Source of the DNA: Stenotrophomonas nitritireducens
Lineage (GTDB): Bacteria > Pseudomonadota > Gammaproteobacteria > Xanthomonadales > Xanthomonadaceae
Length of the DNA: 64,000 bases
Assembly (NCBI RefSeq): GCF_001431425.1
Contig: NZ_LDJG01000014.1
Span: 55,465-119,464, forward strand
Direction of reading: 5' to 3'
Under the pieces are notes generated by a model. That model saw nothing but the letters and a program-made list of their open reading frames with translations. It was not told where the DNA came from and made no database searches. Shown one piece after another: positions 30,473 through 38,797 of the stretch (position 1 is its first letter; each line of letters begins with the position of its first letter). Made by a program: the position numbers and the translations under genes.

Positions 30473-31414
30473 ATGACACCTCCGTTGCGCTCCATCCATG
30501 TCGTGGCCGCCGTCATCACCGACGCCCGTGGCCGCATCCTGCTCAACCGCCGCACCGGCAACAGCGACATGGCCGGTTTGTGGGAGTTTCCCGGGGGCAA
30601 GCGCGAGCCGGGCGAGACCTCCGAACAGGCGCTGGTGCGCGAACTGCGCGAGGAACTCGGCATCGAGGCCGAGGTCGGCGACTGGGTGATGGAGGTGCCG
30701 CAGCTGTATCCGGACAAGCGCCTGCGGCTGGAGGTGCGGCTGGTGCAGCGCTGGAAGGGGACCGCGCGGGGGCGCGAGGGCCAGGCCATCACCTGGGTGA
30801 CGCCCGACAAGCTCTGCCGCTATTCGATGCCGCCGGCGGACCTGCCGGTGGTGGCCGCGCTGCGCCAGGCCGACCGCTACCTGGTCACGCCGGAGCCGTC
30901 GGCCGGTGCCGCCGCCTGGCTGGACGGGCTGCAGGCCGCGGTTGAGGGCGGTATACGCCGGGTGCAGCTGCGTACGCCGCAGGCCGGCGACCGCGCCGCG
31001 CTGGCGCGCGGTGCGGTGGAGCGGGTCGGCCACCGGGCCGAGCTTTTGCTCAACCGCGACATCGCGCTGGCGCAGGAACTGGGCGTGGGCGTGCACCTGG
31101 GCAGCGAACAGCTGCTGCAGCTGGAGCGGCGCCCGCTGCCGGACAGCGTGCTGGTCGGCGCTTCCTGCCACGATCTGGCGCAGCTGCAGGCCGCGCAGCG
31201 GCTGGGCTGCGACTTCGCCGTGCTCGGCCCGGTGCAGGCCACCGCCAGCCATCCCGGGGTGGCGCCGTTGGGCTGGGAGGCGTTCGAGCTGCTGCGCGAA
31301 CAGGTATCGCTGCCGATCTATGCCATCGGCGGTCTGGCCGCGGAGGATATCGACACCGCGCGCCGGCACGGCGCGCTGGGCGTGGCCGCCATCCGTGCGC
31401 TGTGGCGGCCGTGA
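30473..31414 (+). CDS. Nudix hydrolase fused to a thiamine-phosphate-synthase-like domain (MutT/ThiE)
   Basis: A 313-residue two-domain protein. Residues 1-130 are a MutT-type Nudix domain with the box G-G-K-R-E-P-G-E-T-x7-R-E-L-R-E-E-L-G, expected to clear 8-oxo-dGTP. Residues 140-313 form a ThiE-like TIM barrel with L-L-L-N-R-D, G-V-H-L-G-S-E-Q-L, G-A-S-C-H-D and G-P-V-Q-A-T-A-S-H-P-G, then A-I-G-G-L. This fusion is common downstream of secA in gammaproteobacteria, but whether the ThiE part makes thiamine phosphate is unproven; several ThiE catalytic positions look altered (for example S-H-P-G in place of the usual T-x-T-K). Confidence 0.9.
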   Translation: MTPPLRSIHVVAAVITDARGRILLNRRTGNSDMAGLWEFPGGKREPGETSEQALVRELREELGIEAEVGDWVMEVPQLYPDKRLRLEVRLVQRWKGTARGREGQAITWVTPDKLCRYSMPPADLPVVAALRQADRYLVTPEPSAGAAAWLDGLQAAVEGGIRRVQLRTPQAGDRAALARGAVERVGHRAELLLNRDIALAQELGVGVHLGSEQLLQLERRPLPDSVLVGASCHDLAQLQAAQRLGCDFAVLGPVQATASHPGVAPLGWEAFELLREQVSLPIYAIGGLAAEDIDTARRHGALGVAAIRALWRP

Positions 31415-31582
31415 CCGGTCGGACAGGGCCCGCGTTCCGGGCTGATATCGGCCCGGCGCGGGACAAGGCGGGTGGGAAAGAACGCGCGGGACGCACCGCG
31501 ACCGGTGGGCTGGGCGGCCGGCTTCCGGGGCCGTGCTCGAGCGGTGCCGGCAACCGCCGCCGCAAGGCGGGCGGGAAGGCCC

Positions 31583-32158
31583 CTAGAGGCTGATCCAGAA
31601 ACAGTTGTATTGACGGCGCAGCTTCAACAGCGTGCGCGAGGGCGTGCCGCTGCGGCCCAGCACCTGCTCCAGCCGCAGCGCGACCGGGCGCGCTGGCGTG
31701 GCCGGCATGTTGGTGATCATGATCGGGCCGTTGCCGGCCGCTTCGCCGGTATCGTCCGCGGGTTCCAGCTCCGGATCGCGCGGAAACACCGGCGCGATGT
31801 CGACCAGCGGGCGCTGCACGATCGCATCCAGCCGGTCCATCACCCGCGTGGCTTCGGCGCTGGACAGTCCGCTCCAGGCATAGATGCCGGACAAGCGGTT
31901 GGCGTCGCGGGCGTCCACCGCGGAACGGATCTGCGCCACCACTTCGCTGAGCCGGCGCGCGCAGGTGTCGCGGTACAGGCCGCTGCCGCCGGCGGCGCGC
32001 GCCCCGGGCAGCAGGCGCGCGTGCGCGCCCATCGCCTCGCAGGACTTGTCGCCGTATACCGTCCGCCCCTGCGCATCGGTGCAGCGGTTGACCTGCTGCG
32101 CCTGCGCGGCGCCGGCCCACAGGGCGGTTGTGAAGAAGAGGAGCGGCAGGCATCGCAT
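31583..32158 (-). CDS. Exported DUF4124-like protein of unknown function
   Basis: A 191-residue protein with a signal peptide (about residues 1-20, cleavage after A-Q-A). The mature N-terminus, V-N-R-C-T-D-A-Q-G-R-T-V-Y-G-D-K-S-C, matches the DUF4124 pattern of a short beta-rich domain with paired cysteines. The rest, including I-Y-A-W-S-G and two Cys near positions 85 and 185, is not recognised. Function is unknown; such proteins are numerous in Xanthomonadaceae. It stands alone between the mutT/thiE gene and metF, with 168 featureless bases on its 3' side. Confidence 0.72.
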   Translation of the reverse strand: MRCLPLLFFTTALWAGAAQAQQVNRCTDAQGRTVYGDKSCEAMGAHARLLPGARAAGGSGLYRDTCARRLSEVVAQIRSAVDARDANRLSGIYAWSGLSSAEATRVMDRLDAIVQRPLVDIAPVFPRDPELEPADDTGEAAGNGPIMITNMPATPARPVALRLEQVLGRSGTPSRTLLKLRRQYNCFWISL

Positions 32159-32288
32159 CGGCCAAGCCTAACCGGTGCAGCGCATCCTGATGCGTGACGG
32201 CAGTTCCGCGGCTCCGGCCGCAACGCCACGCGCCTCCATGCGAGGGGGCAGCTGGGCAGTTCCATCGCGCCCCGGCCTGTGCCGGCGG

Positions 32289-33119
32289 TCAGCCGCGGCC
32301 GATCCGCTGCAGCACCGCGCTGGTCGGCCTGGCCAGGTTGAGCGTGTAGAAGTGCAGCGACGGCGCGCCGCCGGCGATCAGGCGTTCGCACAGGGCGGCC
32401 ACCACGTCGGCGCCGAACGCGCGCACCGAGTCGGCGTCGTCGCCATAGGCCTGCATGCGCTTGGCGATCCAGCGCGGGATCTCCGCACCGCACTGCTCGG
32501 AGAAACGGCGCAGCTGGCTGAAGTTGGAGATCGGCATCACCCCGGGGATGATCGGCACGTCCACGCCCAGCCTGCGCGTGGCATCGACGAAATGGAAATA
32601 GGCGTCGGCGTTGTAGAAGTACTGGGTGATGGCCGCGTCGGCGCCGGCGTCGATCTTGGCCTTGAAATGGCGCAGGTCGGCCAGCGCGTCGCTGGCCTGC
32701 GGGTGCGTTTCCGGGTAGGCGCCGACCTCGATGCGGAAGGCGTCGCCCTGCTCGGCGCGGATGAAGGCGATCAGTTCCGAGGCGTAGCGCAGGTCGCCGG
32801 GAAAGCCCATGCCCGAGGGCAGGTCGCCGCGCAGGGCGACGATGCGCTTCACCCCGATGGCGCGATACAGCTTGAGCAGCTCGCGGATCTCCTCGCGGGT
32901 GCCGCCTACGCAGGACAGGTGCGGCGCGGCCTGCAGGCCATGGTGCTGGTTGAGGTGGCGCACCGTCTCGGAGGTGTAGCTCAGGGTCGAGCCGCCGGCG
33001 CCGAAGGTGCACGACACGTATTCGGGCGCATGCGCCTTGAGCCTGCTCGCGGTGCGGTCCAGCTGCGCGCGCTGGTCATCGGTCTTGGGCGGATAGAACT
33101 CGAAGCTGAGCGCGGTCAT
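32289..33119 (-). CDS. metF: 5,10-methylenetetrahydrofolate reductase
   Basis: A 276-residue flavoenzyme that reduces methylene-THF to methyl-THF for methionine synthesis. The N-terminal S-F-E-F-Y-P-P-K and the folate and FAD residues in L-R-G-D-L-P and D-A-A-I-T-Q-Y-F-Y-N-A-D are typical, and length is normal. Its promoter lies in the 101-base gap to the upstream gene and overlaps a palindrome (33158-33171), so it seems to be controlled by a repressor, in contrast to ahcY of the same pathway, which uses a SAH riboswitch. Confidence 0.96.
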   Translation of the reverse strand: MTALSFEFYPPKTDDQRAQLDRTASRLKAHAPEYVSCTFGAGGSTLSYTSETVRHLNQHHGLQAAPHLSCVGGTREEIRELLKLYRAIGVKRIVALRGDLPSGMGFPGDLRYASELIAFIRAEQGDAFRIEVGAYPETHPQASDALADLRHFKAKIDAGADAAITQYFYNADAYFHFVDATRRLGVDVPIIPGVMPISNFSQLRRFSEQCGAEIPRWIAKRMQAYGDDADSVRAFGADVVAALCERLIAGGAPSLHFYTLNLARPTSAVLQRIGRG

Positions 33120-33147
33120 GGCGGGCCGTCGGAGGGATCTGGCCCGA

Positions 33148-33178
33148 ATTATATCTCTCCATCAAGATGGATATGCAA
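33148..33178 (-). promoter_or_regulatory. metF promoter with overlapping operator palindrome
   Basis: Read on the minus strand: TTGCAT (33173-33178), 19 bases, then a perfect TATAAT (33148-33153). Between the boxes is the palindrome TCCATC-TT-GATGGA (33158-33171) with extra ATAT on both flanks. A protein bound there would block the promoter. It resembles the ATCTTGAT-type operators of ArsR-family methionine regulators (SahR), which is an inference. Confidence 0.6.
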
Positions 33179-33220
33179 TTGTTTCGGCTGTGACCGGGGC
33201 TCCGCCCGCGCGCGACGCTT

Positions 33221-33979
33221 TCAGTGCGCCTGCCGTGCCGCCCGCTGCGGCAGCAGGGCGATGCAGGCGGCGATCGCCACCAGCAGCACCAGCGAGGCGG
33301 TGTAGCGGCTAAGCGCCAGGCCACCGTGGTCGAGCGGCTTGTCGAGGAAATCGCCGACCACCGCGCCCAGCGGCCGGGTGAGGATGAAGGCCGCCCAGAA
33401 CAGCAGCGTCTTCGACAACCGGGTGCCGAAGTGCAGCGCCGCGACCAGCGCCAGCAGCCCGCCGAACAGGACGATGCCGCCGGTATAGCCCAGCCCCTGG
33501 GTATCGGCCGCCCAGTCGCCCAGTGCGGTGCCCAGGGTCTGCGAGAAGGTGATGGTCAGCCAGTAGAACAGCTCGCTGCGTCGCGAGGTGATGTCCGCCA
33601 CCGAGATGCTGCCGGTGCTGCGCTGCCAGCAGAACAGCGTACCCAGCAGCAGCGCCAGCAGCAGGCTGCTGCCGCCGCTGTAGCCGATGCCCAGCGAGCG
33701 GTCCACGTAATCGGCCAGGGTGGTGCCGACCGTGGTGCTGGCGATGATCGCCGCCCAGTACAGCCAGGGACGGAAGCCGCTGGCGCGGATCTGCGCCGCC
33801 ACCGCGACGGCGAACACGGCGGCGAACAGCAGCGTGCCGAGCAGATAGCCCAGGTCCATCGACATGGTGACCGCGTCGCCGCCGACCTCGCCCAGCGTGG
33901 TGGCCAGGATCTTGGTGATCCAGAAGGCGAGGGTGACTTCGGGAACCTTGCTGTCGCGCAGGGTGGCGCTGAGGGTCAT
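33221..33979 (-). CDS. COG4705-type integral membrane protein with four internal repeats
   Basis: A 252-residue membrane protein with about eight helices. Four times it shows a T-x-x-x-T/G-x-x-x-G-D type motif: T-K-I-L-A-T-T-L-G-E near residue 22, S-T-T-V-G-T-T-L-A-D near 83, S-Q-T-L-G-T-A-L-G-D near 150, and T-R-P-L-G-A-V-V-G-D near 208; two are followed by L-G-Y/I-G-Y-x-G-G. This suggests an internally repeated channel or carrier. No function is established for the family as far as I know. The ATG at 33979 gives a short polar start; the longer open frame upstream is not credible. Confidence 0.8.
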   Translation of the reverse strand: MTLSATLRDSKVPEVTLAFWITKILATTLGEVGGDAVTMSMDLGYLLGTLLFAAVFAVAVAAQIRASGFRPWLYWAAIIASTTVGTTLADYVDRSLGIGYSGGSSLLLALLLGTLFCWQRSTGSISVADITSRRSELFYWLTITFSQTLGTALGDWAADTQGLGYTGGIVLFGGLLALVAALHFGTRLSKTLLFWAAFILTRPLGAVVGDFLDKPLDHGGLALSRYTASLVLLVAIAACIALLPQRAARQAH

Positions 33980-34121
33980 GGCGGCGATCCGGTCCGGGAG
34001 GGAGGCGCTGCCACGATGCGGAGCCACGGGTCGGAGGCGTGTCGGAAACGCGCCCCCACCCGCCAGCAGAGCGCCGGCCGCTGGATCGCCGTTCAGCCGG
34101 CGGCCGCGCGTGCCACGGGGC

Positions 34122-34763
34122 TTACAGCGCCTTGCCGTCGAACAGTGCAACCCGGCAGCGTGCGGCCCTGTCGGCCACATAGCGCCGCACGTTCGGGCCG
34201 AAAGCGATGTCCTTGACGATGGTCAGCGAGCGCAGCGCCGGGAACAGGCGGAAATCGCTTTCGTCGAGCGTGTCGGCCGGGCCTTGGGCCAGCAGCGTCT
34301 CCAGTTCGTCCAGCCGGGGCTGCAGCTGGGCGAGGAACTCGGCGGTGCCGTCCCACAGCGCCTGCAGGTCGCCGAAGGCCTTGATCTCGCGCGCGATGAA
34401 CGCCGCACGCGCCTCGTCGGTGGCCAGTTCGCGGAAATCCGCGCGGGTGAAGCGCGGCACGCACAGGCGCAGCATCAGCGGCCACACGCGTTCGACCCAC
34501 GCATCGATGGCGGCCTTGTTGCCGGCGGAAATGACGGCCGGCGCGGAGGCCTGGTCGAGGTAATGCACGATGTCCATGCTCTCGGGCATGAAGCTGCCAT
34601 CGTCCTTGCGCAGGATCGGCACGACCTTGCGGCCGACCATGCGGGTGGGCGTCTCCACATCGCCTTCCATGATGATGCCGATGGCCACGTCCAGCTGCTT
34701 GAGGCCGATGATCATCTGCGGCCGGCAGCAGAACGGGCAGTGTTCGTAGATGAAGAGTTCCAT
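34122..34763 (-). CDS. grxB: Glutaredoxin 2
   Basis: A 213-residue GrxB, larger than ordinary glutaredoxins because a helical GST-like C-terminal domain follows the thioredoxin fold. Start M-E-L-F-I-Y-E-H-C-P-F-C has the C-P-F-C active site at residues 9-12; V-V-P-I-L-R and S-M-D-I-V-H-Y-L-D complete the glutathione site. It reduces glutathione-mixed disulfides in the cytoplasm. A TAA stop, rare in this GC-rich region, ends it. It is divergent from the amino-acid permease, with a 216-base gap. Confidence 0.93.
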   Translation of the reverse strand: MELFIYEHCPFCCRPQMIIGLKQLDVAIGIIMEGDVETPTRMVGRKVVPILRKDDGSFMPESMDIVHYLDQASAPAVISAGNKAAIDAWVERVWPLMLRLCVPRFTRADFRELATDEARAAFIAREIKAFGDLQALWDGTAEFLAQLQPRLDELETLLAQGPADTLDESDFRLFPALRSLTIVKDIAFGPNVRRYVADRAARCRVALFDGKAL

Positions 34764-34979
34764 GGGGCGTGGGCGTGGTGGAGGTGGCGCATCATCGCGT
34801 CGCAGGACGCGCGCGACAACCACGGCGGCGCAACGGAGCGTGGCGGAAAATGCGGCCTGGCGCATTCCTGCCACGGTGTCTTCACGTGCCGGCGTGCCAT
34901 AGGTAGGGCCGGCAGCCGGGTCCCGCGCTGCCACCCCCGTTCCCGTGCCGGCACCGGCACGCCGTCTGCCGGAGCCACC

Positions 34980-36596
34980 ATGCATCCTCCCAGCGCCATC
35001 CGCCGCGACGTCGGCCCCATCGCCCTGATGCTGACCGGGCTGGGCTCCATCATCGGCTCGGGCTGGCTGTTCGGCGCCTGGCGCGCGGCCGGCCTGGCCG
35101 GGCCCGGGGCGATCTGGGCCTGGGTGCTGGGCGCGGCCATCATCCTCACCATCGCGCTTACCTATGCCGAGCTGGGCGCGATGTTTCCCGAATCCGGCGG
35201 CATGGTGCGCTACAGCCACTATTCGCACGGTTCGCTGGTGGGCTTCATCGCCGCCTGGGCCAACTGGATCGCGATCGTCTCGGTGATCCCGGTGGAGGCC
35301 GAAGCCTCGGTGCAGTACATGGCGTCGTGGCCATGGCAATGGGCGCAGGACCTGTACGTGCAGGCGCCGGGCGGCCATGGCGAACTGACCCCGCCGGGGC
35401 TGGGCATCTCCGCCCTGCTGGTGGTGGTGTACTTCCTGGTCAACTACTGGAGCGTGAAGCTGTTCGCGCGCTCCAACAGCGCCATCACCGTATTCAAGCT
35501 GGTGGTGCCGGCGCTGACCGCGGTGGCACTGATCGCCAGCGGCTTCCATGCGCAGAACTTCTCGGTGGGCCTGCATGGCGCCGGCAGCCCGGTGCTCGAT
35601 TTCTCGGCGATCCTCACCGCGATCGCCACCGCCGGCATCGTCTTCAGCTTCAACGGTTTCCAGAGCCCGGTGAACCTCGCCGGCGAAGCCCGCAACCCCG
35701 GGCGCAGCATCCCGCTGGCGGTGGTCGGCTCGATCCTGCTGGCGACGGTGATCTACGTGCTGCTGCAGGTGGCTTACCTGGGCGCGGTGCCGCCGCACAT
35801 GCTGGAACAGGCCGGCTGGCACGGCATCGATTTCCGCTCGCCGTTCGCGCAGCTGGCGCTGATCGTCAACCTGCACTGGCTGGCGATGCTGCTCTACGTC
35901 GATGCCTTCGTCAGCCCCAGCGGCACCGGCATGACCTACACCGCCACCACCGCACGCATGATCTACGGCATGCAGCGCAACGGCACCGCGCCGGACATCC
36001 TCGGCCGCGTGCACGCGCATTGGGGCGTGCCGCGCCCGGCGATGTGGCTGAACCTGGCGGTGTCGTTCCTGTTCCTGTTCTTCTTCCGCGGCTGGGGCAC
36101 GCTGGCGGCGGTGATCTCGGTGGCGACGGTGATCTCCTACATGACCGGCCCGGTCAGCGCGATGTCGCTGCGCCGCACCGCGCCCGGCCTGCACCGGCCG
36201 CTGCGGGTGAAGGCGCTGCCGGTGCTGGCCGGCGTCGCCTTCGTGATGGCCACCGAACTGCTGTACTGGGCGCGCTGGCCGCTGACCGGCCAGATCATCC
36301 TGCTGATGCTGGTGGCGCTGCCGATCTACTTCTACTACCAGGCAAAATCGGGCTGGCACGACTTCGGCCGGCAGCTGAAGGGCGCGGGGTGGCTGGTCTG
36401 CTACCTGCCGACGCTGGCGCTGGTGTCGTGGCTGGGCAGCAGTACCTTCGGCGGCCGCGGCTACCTGGCCTATGGCTGGGACCTGGTGGTGGTGGCGGTG
36501 ATCGGTGTCGCGTTCTACGTCTGGGGCGTGCAGTCGGGTTGGCGCACGCCCTCGGTGGAGCAGGCCGAGGCCATCCCGCATCCGGAACAGGCCTGA
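34980..36596 (+). CDS. APC-family amino-acid permease
   Basis: A 538-residue permease with about 12-14 membrane segments. The first helix has G-L-G-S-I-I-G-S-G-W-L-F-G-A, the substrate-binding loop of the APC superfamily, followed by Y-A-E-L-G-A-M-F-P-E-S-G-G. Helix 6 contains F-S-F-N-G-F-Q-S-P-V-N-L-A-G-E-A-R-N-P-G-R. It should import an amino acid with protons; the specificity is unknown. Start at 34980 is chosen from homology of the N-terminus; upstream open frame is not coding. The 3' gap to the next gene (199 bases) shows a small C/G-run hairpin only. Confidence 0.88.
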   Translation: MHPPSAIRRDVGPIALMLTGLGSIIGSGWLFGAWRAAGLAGPGAIWAWVLGAAIILTIALTYAELGAMFPESGGMVRYSHYSHGSLVGFIAAWANWIAIVSVIPVEAEASVQYMASWPWQWAQDLYVQAPGGHGELTPPGLGISALLVVVYFLVNYWSVKLFARSNSAITVFKLVVPALTAVALIASGFHAQNFSVGLHGAGSPVLDFSAILTAIATAGIVFSFNGFQSPVNLAGEARNPGRSIPLAVVGSILLATVIYVLLQVAYLGAVPPHMLEQAGWHGIDFRSPFAQLALIVNLHWLAMLLYVDAFVSPSGTGMTYTATTARMIYGMQRNGTAPDILGRVHAHWGVPRPAMWLNLAVSFLFLFFFRGWGTLAAVISVATVISYMTGPVSAMSLRRTAPGLHRPLRVKALPVLAGVAFVMATELLYWARWPLTGQIILLMLVALPIYFYYQAKSGWHDFGRQLKGAGWLVCYLPTLALVSWLGSSTFGGRGYLAYGWDLVVVAVIGVAFYVWGVQSGWRTPSVEQAEAIPHPEQA

Positions 36597-36795
36597 CACC
36601 GGCATGCGTCATCGGGGGGCATTGCATCGCCCCTGAAAGAGGGGGGCAAATAGGCTTTGTGCGTACACGATGCCGCGCCGGTCGTCCGCTGCCACCCCCG
36701 CTCACGGGCGCCGGCGGCCATTCGTCATCCAACGGCCGCGGCGGCTGGGCGGCGCAGGCAAGCTGCGCGCACCACAACCGAACGGGAGTTGCACG

Positions 36796-37701
36796 ATGAA
36801 GCCGGTCCACATGCGTTCGAGCAAGCGCTCCTCCGCCTTGTTGCTGTTGTTGCTGGCGGCACCGATTGCCGCCAACGCCGCAACTGAAACTGTCTTCCAG
36901 GACATCAAAGTGGAAGTCGTGGGCCGCGGCGTGCCGGTGTTGATGGTGCCCGGCCTCAACAGCAATGCCGACACCTGGCGCGGCACCTGCCAAGCGCTGC
37001 AACCGCAGGTGCAATGCCACCTGGTCAGCCTGCCGGGCTTTGCCGGACAGCCTGCAGTGGAGGGCGAAGCCTTCCTCGTGCCGATGCGTGACCGCCTGCT
37101 GGCCTATATCGCCGAGCGCAAGCTGCAGAAGCCGGCGGTGATGGGCCATAGCCTGGGCGGTGTGCTGGCCCTGCAGATGGCATTGGCGCAACCGCAGGCC
37201 GTGGGCAAGCTGGTGATCGTCGATTCGCTGCCATACTTCGGCGCGATACAGAACCCGGCTGCCACCGTGGAAACCGTGCGGCCGATGGCCGAGCAGATGC
37301 GCATGGCGATGCTCGCCCAGCCCGAGGCAGCCTACCTGGCGCAGGCCGAGGCTTCGGCGAAGGGGTTGGTACGCGACGCGTCGCGGTGGGATACGCTGAC
37401 CGCATGGAGCCGCAGCAGCGCGCGCAGCGCCACCACGGCAGCCCTGTACGACATGATGACCACCGACCTGCGTAGTGAAGTGGCGGCAATCCGCTCACCC
37501 ACCCTGGTGCTGGGCAGCTGGGCCGCCTACCAGTCGATGGGCGGCACCATGGAATCCACTCGCGCCATCTTCGCCGCGCAATACGCCAAGCTGCCGGGAG
37601 TGGATATCCGCATGAGCGAAGCCGGCTACCATTTCCTGACGTGGGATGACCCGCGGTGGGTGGAGGCGCAGGTACGCCAGTTCCTCGAACTGGCACCCTG
37701 A
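36796..37701 (+). CDS. Exported alpha/beta hydrolase
   Basis: A 301-residue protein with a signal peptide of about 33 residues (basic start, L-L-L-L-L-L core, A-N-A-A end). The hydrolase fold shows V-P-G-L-N-S-N-A-D-T-W, nucleophile elbow M-G-H-S-L-G-G-V near residue 118, S-P-T-L-V-L-G-S-W and a late G-Y-H-F for the catalytic His. Substrate unknown. It is 49 bases upstream of the LytS-type kinase and probably shares its transcript. Codons are a little less GC-rich than in neighbours. Confidence 0.85.
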   Translation: MKPVHMRSSKRSSALLLLLLAAPIAANAATETVFQDIKVEVVGRGVPVLMVPGLNSNADTWRGTCQALQPQVQCHLVSLPGFAGQPAVEGEAFLVPMRDRLLAYIAERKLQKPAVMGHSLGGVLALQMALAQPQAVGKLVIVDSLPYFGAIQNPAATVETVRPMAEQMRMAMLAQPEAAYLAQAEASAKGLVRDASRWDTLTAWSRSSARSATTAALYDMMTTDLRSEVAAIRSPTLVLGSWAAYQSMGGTMESTRAIFAAQYAKLPGVDIRMSEAGYHFLTWDDPRWVEAQVRQFLELAP

Positions 37702-37750
37702 GCGGGGCATGGCGCGGGGCCTGTTGCCGGCCCCGCACGACGGAGCAGGC

Positions 37751-38797
37751 ATGGAAATCGAAACGCCGCCGCCGGTGCGCGGCTTCTGGTGGTTCAACGC
37801 ACTGGCATGGGGCCTGTATTCCGGCCTGAATTTGTTCATGGCCGTCACCTTCGCGCATTTCTCTTCGGGCATGGTATTGATCTGCGTGACTTTGGGCATC
37901 GCGTTGTGTCTGGTCAGCGGCGGCATCCGCGGGCTGGCCCTGCGGCAAGCCTGGTGGGAGTCCGGGGGCGCAGGCTTGGTCCTGCGCCTGCTGCTTGCCA
38001 TCGCGCTAGGCGCCAGCCTGGCGCAGTTGCTCATCTGGCTGGTAATGGTGCTGGCGTTGCACTGGGGATGGATAGTCATGCCTGGTGGCGTAGCCGATTA
38101 CCGCCCCGCCGCCGCGCTGGGCTATTGGCTCAATACCATGGTGGTGCTGACGATGTGGGTCGGCGCGTGGACCGCCTGCCATGGCATACGCCGGGCTCGC
38201 CACAGCGAGCTGGCGCGGCTGCGCGAAGAGGCCAGGCGCAATGCGATGGAACGCGATGCGCTGCGCGCGAGGCTCAACCCGCACTTCGTGTTCAATGCAC
38301 TGAACAACCTGCGTGCGCTGATCAACGAAGACGCTGTACGTGCCCGTGAAATGGTCACGCGCCTGTCCAATACGTTGCGCAGGGCGCTGGAAAATACCGG
38401 CGATGCATCGATCCGGCTGGAACACGAACTGGCGCTGGTGGAGGACTACCTGGCGGTGGAGCAGGTGCATTACGAACAACGGCTGCGAGTGCAGCGACGC
38501 ATCGATGCATCGGCCCTGCACGCGCTGTTGCCGGCGATGGCCTTGCAGTTGCTGGTGGAAAACGCGATCAAGCACGGCATTGCGATGACCCCCGAAGGGG
38601 GTGAACTGGAAATCGACATCCGGTGCCGGAGCGGCGCTTTGTGCATAGAGGTAGGCAACCCCTTGCCGCCGCAGGCCGCACCCGCCGGGCATGGCTTGGG
38701 ACTGGCCTACCTGCGCGCGCAGCTGCGACCGGACGGTCATGTCGGACTGCGCTCCGAAGGCGGGCGCATGCGGGCGCGCCTGGTGGTGCCGCAATGA
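37751..38797 (+). CDS. LytS/YehU-family sensor histidine kinase
   Basis: A 348-residue membrane kinase with about four helices (residues 12-145) and a cytoplasmic kinase core. The phospho-acceptor box N-P-H-F-V-F-N-A-L-N-N-L holds His178, and the ATP-binding domain has L-V-E-N-A-I-K-H-G and G-H-G-L-G-L. This is the His_kinase (LytS) subtype that pairs with LytTR regulators. The signal sensed is unknown; no periplasmic domain of note is present. The stop overlaps the regulator start by ATGA, so both are made together. Confidence 0.92.
   Translation: MEIETPPPVRGFWWFNALAWGLYSGLNLFMAVTFAHFSSGMVLICVTLGIALCLVSGGIRGLALRQAWWESGGAGLVLRLLLAIALGASLAQLLIWLVMVLALHWGWIVMPGGVADYRPAAALGYWLNTMVVLTMWVGAWTACHGIRRARHSELARLREEARRNAMERDALRARLNPHFVFNALNNLRALINEDAVRAREMVTRLSNTLRRALENTGDASIRLEHELALVEDYLAVEQVHYEQRLRVQRRIDASALHALLPAMALQLLVENAIKHGIAMTPEGGELEIDIRCRSGALCIEVGNPLPPQAAPAGHGLGLAYLRAQLRPDGHVGLRSEGGRMRARLVVPQ

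Noticed and set aside
31415..31582. Small coding region between the mutT/thiE gene and the DUF4124-like gene
   Set aside because: Frames are open only through GC content and end in or across the neighbour; nothing supports a gene.
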